DNA of 64,000 bases from JALGWN01 sp964598025. Lineage in GTDB: Bacteria; Arandabacterota; Arandabacteria; Arandabacterales; Arandabacteraceae. The position numbers and the translations under genes were made by a program. Every line of letters starts with the position of its first letter. Positions within the stretch are counted from its first letter, which is position 1. Positions 33,470 through 41,738 of the stretch are shown here, piece after piece. The notes under the pieces are model-generated. The model worked only from the letters and a program-made list of their open reading frames with translations. It searched no databases and was not told the origin of the DNA. Location of the stretch: NCBI GenBank assembly GCA_964598025.1, contig CAZRAU010000002.1, positions 1-64,000 of the forward strand, in the 5' to 3' direction.

Positions 33470-36400
33470 ATGAGGAATGAGCATAAGCTCATTTGGTATC
33501 CCATATCGGCCGGTCTGCTGATAGTTATTTCGCACGCCCTGATCCGACTGGGCTTCCACTTCGCCGCAGGAGCATTCTTCCGGGCTGTTATTACAGGTCT
33601 TGAGGTCGGCGCGGGCCTGCTGTTTATCGGTGTGGCGCTTGCCGTCATCATTCGCCGGCATCGTGCTGCTCGGGACCTCGTCGAACGCGGGTCCGGGGAT
33701 GAGTTGGCTTGGCTATCGCAGGTCTTCGACATGACTACGGAGAGCGTATTCATCACCAACCTCGACCGGGTGATCATCGACGTCAACCGGGCCGCGCTGG
33801 AAGCAAGCGGGCGGAGTGGCAAGTCGGAGCTGGTCGGAAGAGATGTTCTTGATATCCTCGTGCCGGAGGACCGGGAGCCGGCTAAGGGCGCGTTCGAGAA
33901 GGTGGTGGAAGACGGCCATTTGACGGAACGCGGCTTCAGGGTCCTGAGGCCGGACGGGGAACGCGTTGAGGTCGAAGCGAGCGTGTCCCTGATCAGAGAC
34001 CCACAGGGCTATGCGGGGGGATTCGTAGGCATTGCGCGGGATCTGCACCTGCTCAGAGAGCGAGAAAGCCAGTTGTTGGACTCGGAGCGCCGCTTCAGAA
34101 CCCTGTTTGATAGCGCCACGGACGGGCTGTTGGTGGCAGACACCGATACCAAGATGCTGATCATGGCCAACCGGAGAATCTGTGAGATGCTGGGTTACAC
34201 CCAGGCCGAGCTGCTGGCCCTGGGCGTCGAAGACATACATCCGGCGAAAGACCTGCCGCGGGTGTTCCAAGTGTTCGGCGATCAGGTCGCAGGTCGGCGT
34301 TCTTTCGCGGCGGAACTGCCCCTCAAGCGAAAAGACGGCAGTGTCATTCATGCCGACGTCAACTCCTCGATGATGACGCTGGACGGCAGTCCGCGCCTGC
34401 TCGGTATCTTCAGGGACGCAACCGAACGGATGGCAGCCGATGAGGTGCTCCGCGGGCGAACTCACGAGCTAGCCGAGAGAGTCAAGGAACTCGACTGTAT
34501 GAACATGGCCTCGCGCCTCATGTCCGCACAGGAGAAGTCCACGGAAGAGATTCTCGCCGAATTGGTCCGGCTTGTGCCTGCGGCGTTGCAATACCCGGAT
34601 AAGGCCTGCGGCATGGTCTCGGTAGACGGGGAGAATTACAGCACGCCCGGCTTTGTGGAAACCGGCAATGCAATATCGGCCATCATACGTGTGTCAAGGA
34701 TGGCCAAGGGAAGATTGCTGGTTTGTTACGCCGGCACGTTTGACTCTGGCGAAGGCGATGGCGGCGCGTTCCTGAAAGAGGAGCAGCAGCTCATTGAAAC
34801 GCTGGCCCTTGAAATAGGGAAGTTCCTGGAGCGAAGGGCGGTGAAAGCGGCCCTGGTGGCGAGTGAGGAGAAATACCGGCTGCTCGTCGACAACCAGACC
34901 GATCTTGTGGTCAAAGTCGATACGGAGGGCAGGTTCCTGTTCGCAAGCCGATCCTACTGCGAGATGTTCGGCAAGACCGAGGACGAGCTTTTGGGGCGGA
35001 AATTCATGCCTTTGGTACACGAAGATGATAGGGACGCCACAGTCAGGGAGATGGAACGCCTTTATAAGGCGCCGTTCACCTGCTATGCAGAACAGCGTTC
35101 GATGACTAAGGATGGATGGCGGTGGCTGGCATGGGCGTACAAGGCGATAGTCGGTGAAGACGGCAAGATCGAGGCGGTAGTGGGTGTGGGCCGGGACGTG
35201 AGCGGGCGCAAGGCCGCGGAACAGGCACTTTATCGCTCCGAGCACGAACTCAAAGTCAGAAACGAGATTGCCGACATCTTCCTCACGGTCCCTGATGATA
35301 AAATGTATGAGCGGGTTCTAGGGGCGGTTCTCAAGGCTGCCGGGAGCAGACGTGGTTGCTTCGCTGTCATGGACGAATCCAGGAGGCTGATCTGTGCTCC
35401 GGGAGTGATCGATGCCAGGGACATCTTCGTACGCACGCAATGCAGCAACGTCCTCACCGAGGACCAGTGGCTGGAGGCATGGGGAGACCTGTTCAGAGAC
35501 GGCAAAGCCGTCGTCCTCGACGGTCCCCTGGATCTGTCCGGATCTCTATTGAATGCTCAGAGGGGCATGGCCGCTCCGCTTGTCCATCAAAAGGCACCTG
35601 TCGGACTTCTCCTGGTTGCCGACAAGCCCAGCGACTACACCGAAGACGATCGGACGTTGCTTGAGACGATCGGCAAGAAAATCGCGCCCATTCTCGCGGC
35701 CCGGCTCGAACGGGATACGGAGGAGCGAGGGCGCCTTGCAACGGAAGCGGAAAGAGAGCAACTACAATCCCAGCTCGTACAATCCCAGAAGATAGAAGCC
35801 ATAGGCATCCTGGCCGGGGGTGTTGCCCATGACTTTAACAATATTCTCTCCTCGGTACAGGGGCATTGCGAGCTGGCGATGCTGAAGGCAGGTGAAGGCT
35901 CCCGGCTTGAACACGATCTCAAGCAGGTCGGGAATGCTGCGGCCCGCGGCGCTGCGCTGACACGCAAGCTGCTGCTCTTCAGCCGCAAGCACCCAATGGA
36001 AGTATCGCTTCTGGACATCAACGAAGTGGTCACGGACATGCACGAGATGCTCGATCGCTTGATCGGCGAGGATATCACTGTTGAAAACCGGCTTGGCGAT
36101 GACATCTGGACAGTCCGGGGAGACAGGACCGGTATCGAACAGGTGATAATGAACCTGGCCGTGAACGCAAGGGACGCCATGCCGGCGGGGGGGGCAATAG
36201 AGATATCCACTGAGAACGTGGAGGTGGACTCGACGACGAGCCCGCCTTCACCCGACGGCAAACGCGGGAAGTACGTCTGCCTGAAGGTGAGCGACAACGG
36301 CACGGGAATGGACAGAAAGACCGTCGAGCGGATTTTCGAACCGTTTTACACCACCAAGGAGATGGATAGCGGAACCGGGCTTGGGCTCTCGGTAGTCCAC

Positions 36401-36949
36401 GGCATCGTCAAGCACCATGGAGGTTGGATTGACGTCAAGAGCACTCGCGGTCAGGGAAGCACCTTCAGAGTGTACCTGGCCGCGACCGGGCGCCCTGCGG
36501 AATCCCGCCCGAAGGAAAGCGGTTCGCTCGATGCATACAAAGGGAGCGGGGAACGGGTCCTGGTCGTGGAGGACGAGGATCCTGTCCGAGAATTGGTCAT
36601 CGAAGTCCTTGAAACCAACGGCTACAAAACGACACAGGCAGCCGGCGTCAAGGAAGCTCTAGCCATCTTCGAAGGCGCGGCCGGCAACTTCGACCTGGTG
36701 GTGAGCGATGTTGTCCTGGGAGACGGCACCGGGGTCGACCTGATCGCGGAGGTGCTGTCGCAGAAACCGGAAGTCAAGTGCCTGCTCAACAGCGGCTACA
36801 CCGACGAGAAGTCCCAATGGCCGGAAATACGTGACCGGGGATACAATTTCCTGCACAAGCCGTTTACCGTCATCGCCTTGCTCCGCGCGGTGAAGGCGGC
36901 CCTGGCAAGCGAGGAAAAGACCCCTTCCATGACTGCCTCCGTGCCTTAA
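33470..36949 (+). CDS. Membrane hybrid histidine kinase (PAS/GAF-rich) with C-terminal receiver
   Basis: 1159 residues. Two transmembrane helices (about 9-30 and 38-62) with almost no periplasmic part, PAS (about 75-190), PAS (205-320), a GAF-like module (325-460; LVRLVPAALQYPDKACGMV), PAS (465-585), GAF (590-735), HisKA with ILAGGVAHDFNNIL (about 765), HATPase (NLAVNARDAMPAGG, DNGTGMD, GTGLGLSVV), and a receiver (about 1010-1130; LVVSDVVLGDGTG). ATG 33470 is set by GGAGG 5 nt upstream. The same GAF-like module occurs alone at 38548 and within the kinase at 42481, so these proteins are related by domain shuffling. Confidence 0.88.
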   Translation: MRNEHKLIWYPISAGLLIVISHALIRLGFHFAAGAFFRAVITGLEVGAGLLFIGVALAVIIRRHRAARDLVERGSGDELAWLSQVFDMTTESVFITNLDRVIIDVNRAALEASGRSGKSELVGRDVLDILVPEDREPAKGAFEKVVEDGHLTERGFRVLRPDGERVEVEASVSLIRDPQGYAGGFVGIARDLHLLRERESQLLDSERRFRTLFDSATDGLLVADTDTKMLIMANRRICEMLGYTQAELLALGVEDIHPAKDLPRVFQVFGDQVAGRRSFAAELPLKRKDGSVIHADVNSSMMTLDGSPRLLGIFRDATERMAADEVLRGRTHELAERVKELDCMNMASRLMSAQEKSTEEILAELVRLVPAALQYPDKACGMVSVDGENYSTPGFVETGNAISAIIRVSRMAKGRLLVCYAGTFDSGEGDGGAFLKEEQQLIETLALEIGKFLERRAVKAALVASEEKYRLLVDNQTDLVVKVDTEGRFLFASRSYCEMFGKTEDELLGRKFMPLVHEDDRDATVREMERLYKAPFTCYAEQRSMTKDGWRWLAWAYKAIVGEDGKIEAVVGVGRDVSGRKAAEQALYRSEHELKVRNEIADIFLTVPDDKMYERVLGAVLKAAGSRRGCFAVMDESRRLICAPGVIDARDIFVRTQCSNVLTEDQWLEAWGDLFRDGKAVVLDGPLDLSGSLLNAQRGMAAPLVHQKAPVGLLLVADKPSDYTEDDRTLLETIGKKIAPILAARLERDTEERGRLATEAEREQLQSQLVQSQKIEAIGILAGGVAHDFNNILSSVQGHCELAMLKAGEGSRLEHDLKQVGNAAARGAALTRKLLLFSRKHPMEVSLLDINEVVTDMHEMLDRLIGEDITVENRLGDDIWTVRGDRTGIEQVIMNLAVNARDAMPAGGAIEISTENVEVDSTTSPPSPDGKRGKYVCLKVSDNGTGMDRKTVERIFEPFYTTKEMDSGTGLGLSVVHGIVKHHGGWIDVKSTRGQGSTFRVYLAATGRPAESRPKESGSLDAYKGSGERVLVVEDEDPVRELVIEVLETNGYKTTQAAGVKEALAIFEGAAGNFDLVVSDVVLGDGTGVDLIAEVLSQKPEVKCLLNSGYTDEKSQWPEIRDRGYNFLHKPFTVIALLRAVKAALASEEKTPSMTASVP

Positions 36950-37027
36950 CCTACCGCCGGGAACTGCCTGTCGCAAGTCGCAAAGCACCGGGATAGAATC
37001 TTCTTGAGGAATGCGACCTCTTTCAAC
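36950..37027 (+). other. Spacer between the hybrid kinase and promoter module 5
   Basis: A non-coding 78-bp spacer with no strong terminator; nothing further recognised. Confidence 0.4.
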
Positions 37028-37071
37028 TAAAGACATCGGGAGGAGTGTCGATATATACAGATGGAGGTCAC
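37028..37071 (+). promoter_or_regulatory. Sigma28-like promoter-leader module 5 (diguanylate cyclase)
   Basis: TAAAG at 37028-37032, 15 nt, TCGATATA at 37048-37055, 10 nt, GGAGG at 37063-37067 in ATGGAGGTCACC. The -35 core and spacing match the FliA consensus exactly. It is followed by a long leader of about 430 nt before the cyclase. Confidence 0.65.
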
Positions 37072-37073
37072 CA

Positions 37074-37500
37074 GATGGTTCAGTCGGAAGTCTTAGGACT
37101 AAGCAGTATCCCTGGGAAGCTCAGTGGGCAGAGATCGAATTCTCACGTGCCCCTCGCTCCCGCCGATTCGTCGGGCCGGACAGTCCACCCTCTCCTCGCG
37201 GGAGCGGCCTGTTGCCCCCCGGCTATCCTGGCCTGCGAATCACTCTGTCCGTCGCCCCCGTCTCGTCAGGGAATCCGGCGCCTCTCCTTATGCACACCAG
37301 GCTCCCCGGAGACGGTACCCCCGTGGGTGTGGCAGCCGACTGGTGAAGTTGAAGACTCCCTTCTGGCGAACCTCGCCAAGGGGGTGGGGTCCCGAAGAGC
37401 ACACATTCGCGGAAGCGGGCGGCGATGTCCGACCGCTCCCTATTGGGACAACGTTGGACCCCGCCCATCCCCAACCTATATGCGATGGCTACACACATGA
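37074..37500 (+). CDS. Leader ORF coupled by ATGA overlap to the diguanylate cyclase
   Basis: ATG 37074 lies 6 nt after the module's GGAGG. The ORF of 141 codons ends in a TGA that overlaps the likely cyclase start (ATGA at 37497-37500). The product is rich in Pro, Ser, Arg and Cys, has no family signature, and its codon use is less GC3-biased than the neighbours, so it may not be a real protein. The segment 37293-37345 can fold into a three-way junction or an alternative stem (see findings), so this may instead be a structured leader RNA. Confidence 0.25.
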
Positions 37501-38408
37501 AAGTATTGATCATAGACGATAGCCCCGATGCCATGATGATCGCAAAAGCCCGGTTGGCCGGCGAAGATATCGAGATCCTGTGTGCCGACGGCGGGCGCAG
37601 CGGCCTTGCTATTGCCGAACAGGAGAAACCGGACGCGATCCTTCTGGATCTGGACATGCCGGACATGTCGGGATTCGATGTCTGCCGGGCGCTCAAGTCC
37701 CACCTTGAGCTCAACATGATCCCTATCGTCTTCCTGTCCGGGTCAGGCAGCCCGGAGGACAAGATAAAAGGTCTCAACCTTGGGGCCGTGGACTATGTGA
37801 CGAAGCCTTTTGACGCATTCGAACTCAAGGCGCGGGTCAGGGCCGTGCTGAGAACCAAGCGTCTGCAGGATCTCCTCGTTGAGCAAGCCCGGATCGACCC
37901 GCTGACGGGGTTGCCTAACCGCCGAGCGTTCACCGAAAAGCTCGGGCAGGAGTGGGCCAGAGTGAACCGGCACCAGGTGGCGATGTCTTTAATCATGGCC
38001 GACATCGACACCTTCAAAGCTCTGAACGATACCTACGGCCACCAGGTGGGCGACGAAGTCTTGCAGGAAGTTGCAGCCAGGATCCGGCAGTCATGCCGGG
38101 TCAATGACATGTCCGCACGGTACGGTGGCGAGGAGTTTGTTATTGTCGCCCCCGACACAGTCGCGGTGGGGGCTTTCCGGCTCGCCGAGAGGTGCCGCCG
38201 TGCTGTGGAAGGCATCCGCCTGAAGGTTGACGGCTCGACGGTGTGTCCCACGGCAAGCTTCGGTGTCGCCGACGCGGACCAGGCGGATTCACCGGAGGCG
38301 TTGATCAGGCTGGCCGATGACGCCCTTTATCGGGCGAAAGCCGCGGGTCGTAATCGTGTGGAATGTTCCGGTCCTGTACCCCACGAGGCACATGCCGAAG
38401 CCCTATAG
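37497..38408 (+). CDS. Response regulator with GGDEF domain (diguanylate cyclase)
   Basis: 303 residues from ATG 37497, which gives MKVLIIDDSPDAMM; ATG 37485 adds four residues. There is a receiver (about 1-118; phospho-Asp in ILLDLDMPDMSG, KPF near 103) and a GGDEF domain (about 130-290) with an intact active site YGGEEF. RVND lies five residues before the GGEEF, which is the RxxD inhibitory site that binds c-di-GMP. It should therefore make c-di-GMP from two GTP and be feedback-inhibited. It is of the PleD/WspR type with a single receiver. It is the only cyclase in the window and lies among kinases that lack such an output. Confidence 0.9.
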   Translation: MKVLIIDDSPDAMMIAKARLAGEDIEILCADGGRSGLAIAEQEKPDAILLDLDMPDMSGFDVCRALKSHLELNMIPIVFLSGSGSPEDKIKGLNLGAVDYVTKPFDAFELKARVRAVLRTKRLQDLLVEQARIDPLTGLPNRRAFTEKLGQEWARVNRHQVAMSLIMADIDTFKALNDTYGHQVGDEVLQEVAARIRQSCRVNDMSARYGGEEFVIVAPDTVAVGAFRLAERCRRAVEGIRLKVDGSTVCPTASFGVADADQADSPEALIRLADDALYRAKAAGRNRVECSGPVPHEAHAEAL

Positions 38409-38501
38409 GCAGTCCGCCCTCCCTGCGGGCACACCATAAGCGCATCACCACCGAGCCGTCGGTCCGGGGATCCGGCCGGACTGCATCACGCGATTTACAC
38501 T

Positions 38502-38547
38502 TAAACCCGAATGTCACCGGTGCCGATATGAATACATGGAGGTCACC
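38502..38547 (+). promoter_or_regulatory. Sigma28-like promoter-leader module 6 (membrane GAF protein/pseudokinase)
   Basis: TAAAC at 38502-38506, 16 nt, CCGAT in GCCGATAT at 38523-38527, 10 nt, GGAGG at 38538-38542 in ATGGAGGTCACC, then ATG 38548 after 5 nt. The -10 GCCGATAT differs from the FliA consensus at one position. Confidence 0.65.
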
Positions 38548-39150
38548 ATGTTATTCAGACTGAGAATTGCCGCGTATGCGTGTATTGCGTGCGTGCTCAT
38601 CGTAACACACTTTCTTGCCGCGGTGCGCCTCCACGGTGTTGGCGGCAATCTGTCGAGCGTGTTGTACGCAGCCCCGGGTATCGCGGCATTCATTCTGCTG
38701 TCCATAGTCATACACCGTGTGACACCCACCGGAGTGTCCACAGCCGGCCGCGTTGCCCAAAGGATGAAAGGGTTACACTGTCTCTACCAGGTCTCAGCGG
38801 TCATGGCGAGGGAGCAGGGATTGGTCGAGACCCTGCAGCAGGTAGTCGATCTGATTCCGCCCGCCATGCAGTATCCGGGCAGCGCCCAAGCCAGGATAAC
38901 ATGCGCAGGGATGAACTTCAATACGTCAGGGTTTGTTGAGACGGAGTGGGGGATTTCGTCTGAAATAAAGGTGGGTGGGAGACCGGTCGGCTCGCTTCAA
39001 GCCTGCTATGCAGCGGAACGCCCGGAGACCGAGCGCGGCCCCTTCCTTGAGTATGAAGAACTGCTTATCAAGGCTCTTGCCGCTGAGGCAGGAGCATTCA
39101 TCGAACAATATCAGGCTGCAGAGTCGCCGAGACTGCGACAGCGGGTGTAA
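38548..39150 (+). CDS. Two-helix membrane protein with a stand-alone GAF-like module
   Basis: 200 residues. Transmembrane helices at about 5-27 and 34-58, then a cytoplasmic GAF-like module (about 70-190; VVDLIPPAMQYPGSAQARITCAG, FLEYEELLIKALAAEAGAFIEQ). The same module occurs inside the kinases at 33470 and 42481. There is no catalytic domain. The stop is 1 nt before the next gene, which encodes a second two-helix protein with GAF and kinase parts, so the pair may have arisen by splitting a single kinase or may work as a complex. The start is fixed by the module GGAGG. Confidence 0.75.
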   Translation: MLFRLRIAAYACIACVLIVTHFLAAVRLHGVGGNLSSVLYAAPGIAAFILLSIVIHRVTPTGVSTAGRVAQRMKGLHCLYQVSAVMAREQGLVETLQQVVDLIPPAMQYPGSAQARITCAGMNFNTSGFVETEWGISSEIKVGGRPVGSLQACYAAERPETERGPFLEYEELLIKALAAEAGAFIEQYQAAESPRLRQRV

Positions 39151-39151
39151 C

Positions 39152-41065
39152 ATGCGAGACGAATACAAGTTCATCATAATCGGTGGAATTGCCGGCGCTG
39201 CCATTTACTTCACTCGAAGCGTCGCCAGTCCCCTGCTTTTTCCGGATCAGTCGGCCTGGGAGTGGATCGGCAACGAACTCCCGATCTATGCGATCGTTAC
39301 GGTGTTCGCAGTGGCTGCATTGCGCATTCTCAGGGGCCACAGGGCGGTTGTTCGAACCACGAAACAGCTTCAACATGAGTCCGATATCCGTGACCGGATC
39401 AGCAGGACATTCCTGTTGGCCCCGGAAGAGAACGTGTACTCGGACGTGCTGGATCACATAATCAAGTTCACCGGCAGCAAGCACGGCGTCTTCGGCTATC
39501 TGGATGAGCGCGGGCGCCTGGTATGTCCGTCCCTCACCGACCGCCAATGGGATTTGCTGCAATCGCAGGATACAGGCATCGTCTTCAAGCGGCATACCTG
39601 GACGGGCCTATGGGGACGTGCGCTTACCGAACGAAGGCTCGTATGGTCGAACAGTAGCATAACCACACCAGGGGGGCCCGGGGCAGTACACCGGGCGGTA
39701 GGCGTTCCGCTAATGCATGAGCGCAAGGTCATCGGACTCCTGATGGTCGGGGAGAAACCGACGGACTACTCGCTTGCGGACCGGGTGTTCATTCAACATA
39801 TTGCAGACCATATCGGGCCCATCCTGAACCGGAAACTCGAGGCATTCACGCCGGACTCGGAGGGTGGGGCCGGCTCGGACAGGCAGCAAGCACAGATCCG
39901 GATTCTCCAGCAGCAGCGTCTGGACGCTACATCCGCCGCGACGAGTGCCGTCGCCACCCAGTTCAGCCGGTGTGTATCCGGCACAGGGACCAAAATAGCC
40001 TCAGCGGTCAAGGGAGACGACCGGCGCCTGTTGCTCGGGGACCTCAGGCGGGTCTATGAGATCGGGCTCAGGTCGGTCAACCTGACACGGCAATTGCTGC
40101 TTCTTAATCGAAAGCACTTCATCAGGCCAGTTACCCTGGACATAAGCGTTGTAATGCATGAAGTGCTGAAGATGATGGGCAATCTGCTAGGTGAAGATGT
40201 CGAGGTCACCGCCGATCTGGAGGCGGACCTCTGGTCTGTTCAAGCAGACCGAGCCGCGATAGAGCAGGTAATAACGGAACTGGTCATGAATGCCCTCGCT
40301 GCGATGCCGGCGGGAGGACATCTCCGGATTGAAACCCAAAACGCCGCCATCGGGGAAGGGGAATACGAGCTGACCGAAGAAGCCCGTCCCGGCAATTTCG
40401 TGTGCATATCGGTGACGGATGACGGGCACGGAATGGACAGGACCAAGCTCAAGAACGTATTCGAGCCGTTTACCGGTGGGGAAGAGGAAGAGGCGGGACC
40501 GGGCGTGGGCCTCTCGGTGGCCCGGAGCATAATCAGACAGCATGAAGGTTGGATCAACGCATACAGTGAGCCGGGGCGAGGCTCGACGTTCAAGATGTAC
40601 TTGCCCGGATTGGCGATTGCGCGCCGGGAGACCCATGAAGGGCCGGCGTCGAATGAGGCCGTCAGGGGCCACGGAGAGAGAATCCTCCTGGTCGAAGACG
40701 AGGACGAAATCTGCGAATTGGTCGCACTCCTGCTTGCGGAGAACGGATACGCGGTGACCAGTGCCGCGCATGCCAATGAGGCCATCAGGATCTTCAGAAG
40801 CGAGAATGGGACATTCGACTTGTTATTCAGCGACATCGCACTACCCGACGAGGACGGTATCTCCCTCGCAAACAGGCTGGTGCGAATCAAGCCCGATCTC
40901 CCGGTCTTGCTTACCAGCGGCTACATGGACGCCGAAGGCCAGTGGCGTATCAAGTGCGACAAGGGATACGGTTTCGTCAGCAAGCCCTTCTCGACCGCAG
41001 TCATGCTGAAGGAGGTCTCCCAGGCTCTCACCCAGGGTAGTGCCGTGGACAAGGTCACAGCGTAG
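39152..41065 (+). CDS. Membrane hybrid kinase-like protein with degenerate phospho-acceptor site
   Basis: 637 residues from ATG 39152, 1 nt after the upstream stop. Transmembrane helices at about 6-28 and 44-60, GAF (about 75-230), then a DHp region where relatives read GGVAHDFNNIL but this protein reads SAVATQFSRCV: the phospho-acceptor His is Thr269 and the following Asp is Gln270. The ATP-binding domain is kept (ELVMNALAAMPAGG, DDGHGMD, FEPF, GVGLSVA), as is a C-terminal receiver (about 510-625; LLFSDIALPDEDG, SKPF). By sequence it should not autophosphorylate on His. It may act with the adjacent GAF protein as a regulator or scaffold of another kinase, using its receiver as a phosphate acceptor. 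Confidence 0.82.
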   Translation: MRDEYKFIIIGGIAGAAIYFTRSVASPLLFPDQSAWEWIGNELPIYAIVTVFAVAALRILRGHRAVVRTTKQLQHESDIRDRISRTFLLAPEENVYSDVLDHIIKFTGSKHGVFGYLDERGRLVCPSLTDRQWDLLQSQDTGIVFKRHTWTGLWGRALTERRLVWSNSSITTPGGPGAVHRAVGVPLMHERKVIGLLMVGEKPTDYSLADRVFIQHIADHIGPILNRKLEAFTPDSEGGAGSDRQQAQIRILQQQRLDATSAATSAVATQFSRCVSGTGTKIASAVKGDDRRLLLGDLRRVYEIGLRSVNLTRQLLLLNRKHFIRPVTLDISVVMHEVLKMMGNLLGEDVEVTADLEADLWSVQADRAAIEQVITELVMNALAAMPAGGHLRIETQNAAIGEGEYELTEEARPGNFVCISVTDDGHGMDRTKLKNVFEPFTGGEEEEAGPGVGLSVARSIIRQHEGWINAYSEPGRGSTFKMYLPGLAIARRETHEGPASNEAVRGHGERILLVEDEDEICELVALLLAENGYAVTSAAHANEAIRIFRSENGTFDLLFSDIALPDEDGISLANRLVRIKPDLPVLLTSGYMDAEGQWRIKCDKGYGFVSKPFSTAVMLKEVSQALTQGSAVDKVTA

Positions 41066-41515
41066 CGTCGAGACTTCTGTCGCGGGCGGGCCGGCTCGCG
41101 TCATCCGCGAACCTCGGTCGCGAGGTGACGGAGATGCCGGTGCCGTGGCAGAGGGTTTGTGAATAATCAGGGCTAGGTGGGACGGCGGAGGCTCCGGGTA
41201 TCGGAGCGCCCCAGCGATGGAATCTGCGGGGCTGGCCGCGCTCGGCCAATGACCGCGGTTTGGAGGTCACCTAAGGAAGGTGCCGCGGCCAGAGGAGTGC
41301 GGCCAGCCCCATTGCCGCTCTCACACTGGAGGTCACCAGATGTGGGGTGAGCGGCATTGCAGATCGTATCGCTTCGGCGGGCGCGCCCGTGCAGCCGGCC
41401 ATGTGGCCGGAACGGGGCCGTCGTCTGAAAACCGAACACGGGGATTGGAGTCCTCGTCGTCCCGGCTCCATCAGATCTTTTCGGCATGCCCAAAGCCTCC
41501 GCGTTTTCGTCTATC

Positions 41516-41567
41516 AAAAAAGGCACAATCGATGTCGTCTCACGTTTACGACGACTCAATTGCGCCT
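41516..41567 (-). terminator. Rho-independent terminator of the kinase/receiver operon (minus strand)
   Basis: Read on the minus strand: AGGC-CAAT arms with GTCGTC/GACGAC (about 14 bp with two internal loops, loop of 10 nt), followed directly by TTTTTT (complement of 41516-41521). It lies about 170 nt beyond the receiver stop at 41739. Confidence 0.7.
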
Positions 41568-41602
41568 TCGACTTGCAGGTCTTATAACCTGCCCGGCAAG
41601 GC

Positions 41603-41630
41603 GGCCCGCGCCCAAGTCGCGAGCCTTTTT
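41603..41630 (+). terminator. Rho-independent terminator (plus strand)
   Basis: GGCcCGCG (41603-41610) pairs with CGCGaGCC (41618-41625) with one mismatch and a 7-nt loop, followed by TTTTT at 41626-41630. The nearest plus-strand gene ends 540 nt upstream, so the terminator implies a long 3' UTR or a separate non-coding transcript. Confidence 0.65.
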
Positions 41631-41738
41631 CACTATCCAACTATCTACTTCGACACATGGCCTGGAAACTTTAGCTGTTTTTGTGGCATCTTTTCTTTTT
41701 CACTCTTGGGCGCCATGCACGCTCGTCGGACGGCTGTC

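Larger units (their letters stand above)
41066..41738 (+). ncRNA. Non-coding locus with large palindrome, two GGAGGTCACC motifs and convergent terminators
   Basis: No supported gene in 673 bp. A perfect 12-bp inverted repeat GGGGCTGGCCGC (41228-41239) / GCGGCCAGCCCC (41299-41310) encloses CCGCGG pairs and a small CACCT/AGGTG hairpin (41268-41282). The GGAGGTCACC motif occurs in the palindrome (41262-41271) and again at 41328-41337, here without a clear sigma28 promoter or real gene. A strong plus-strand terminator ends at 41630. A structured RNA from about 41240 to 41630, or a REPIN-like palindromic element, are both possible. A second hairpin GCAGGT/ACCTGC lies at 41575-41592. Confidence 0.35.

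Noticed and set aside
37293..37345. c-di-GMP-I (GEMM) riboswitch in the cyclase leader
   Set aside because: The conserved GEMM core strings (CGCAAAGC and GGUAGNCNGCGG-type segments) are absent; kept only as an unnamed structured leader.
41258..41271. Sigma28-like promoters at the two GGAGGTCACC motifs of the non-coding locus
   Set aside because: The -10-like strings (GCCAATGA, TGCCGCTC) are poor and no TNAAG -35 lies at 15-16 nt, so they were not counted among the seven modules.
41228..41310. Integron attC site
   Set aside because: The palindrome lacks the GTTRRRY/RYYYAAC core sites and there is no integrase in the window.
41440..41475. tRNA-3'-end-like string (GGATTGGAGTCCTCGTCG near a CCCGGCTCCA)
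   Set aside because: No T-loop of the GTTCGANNC form, no anticodon or D arm upstream, and no acceptor pairing; not a tRNA or clear att site.
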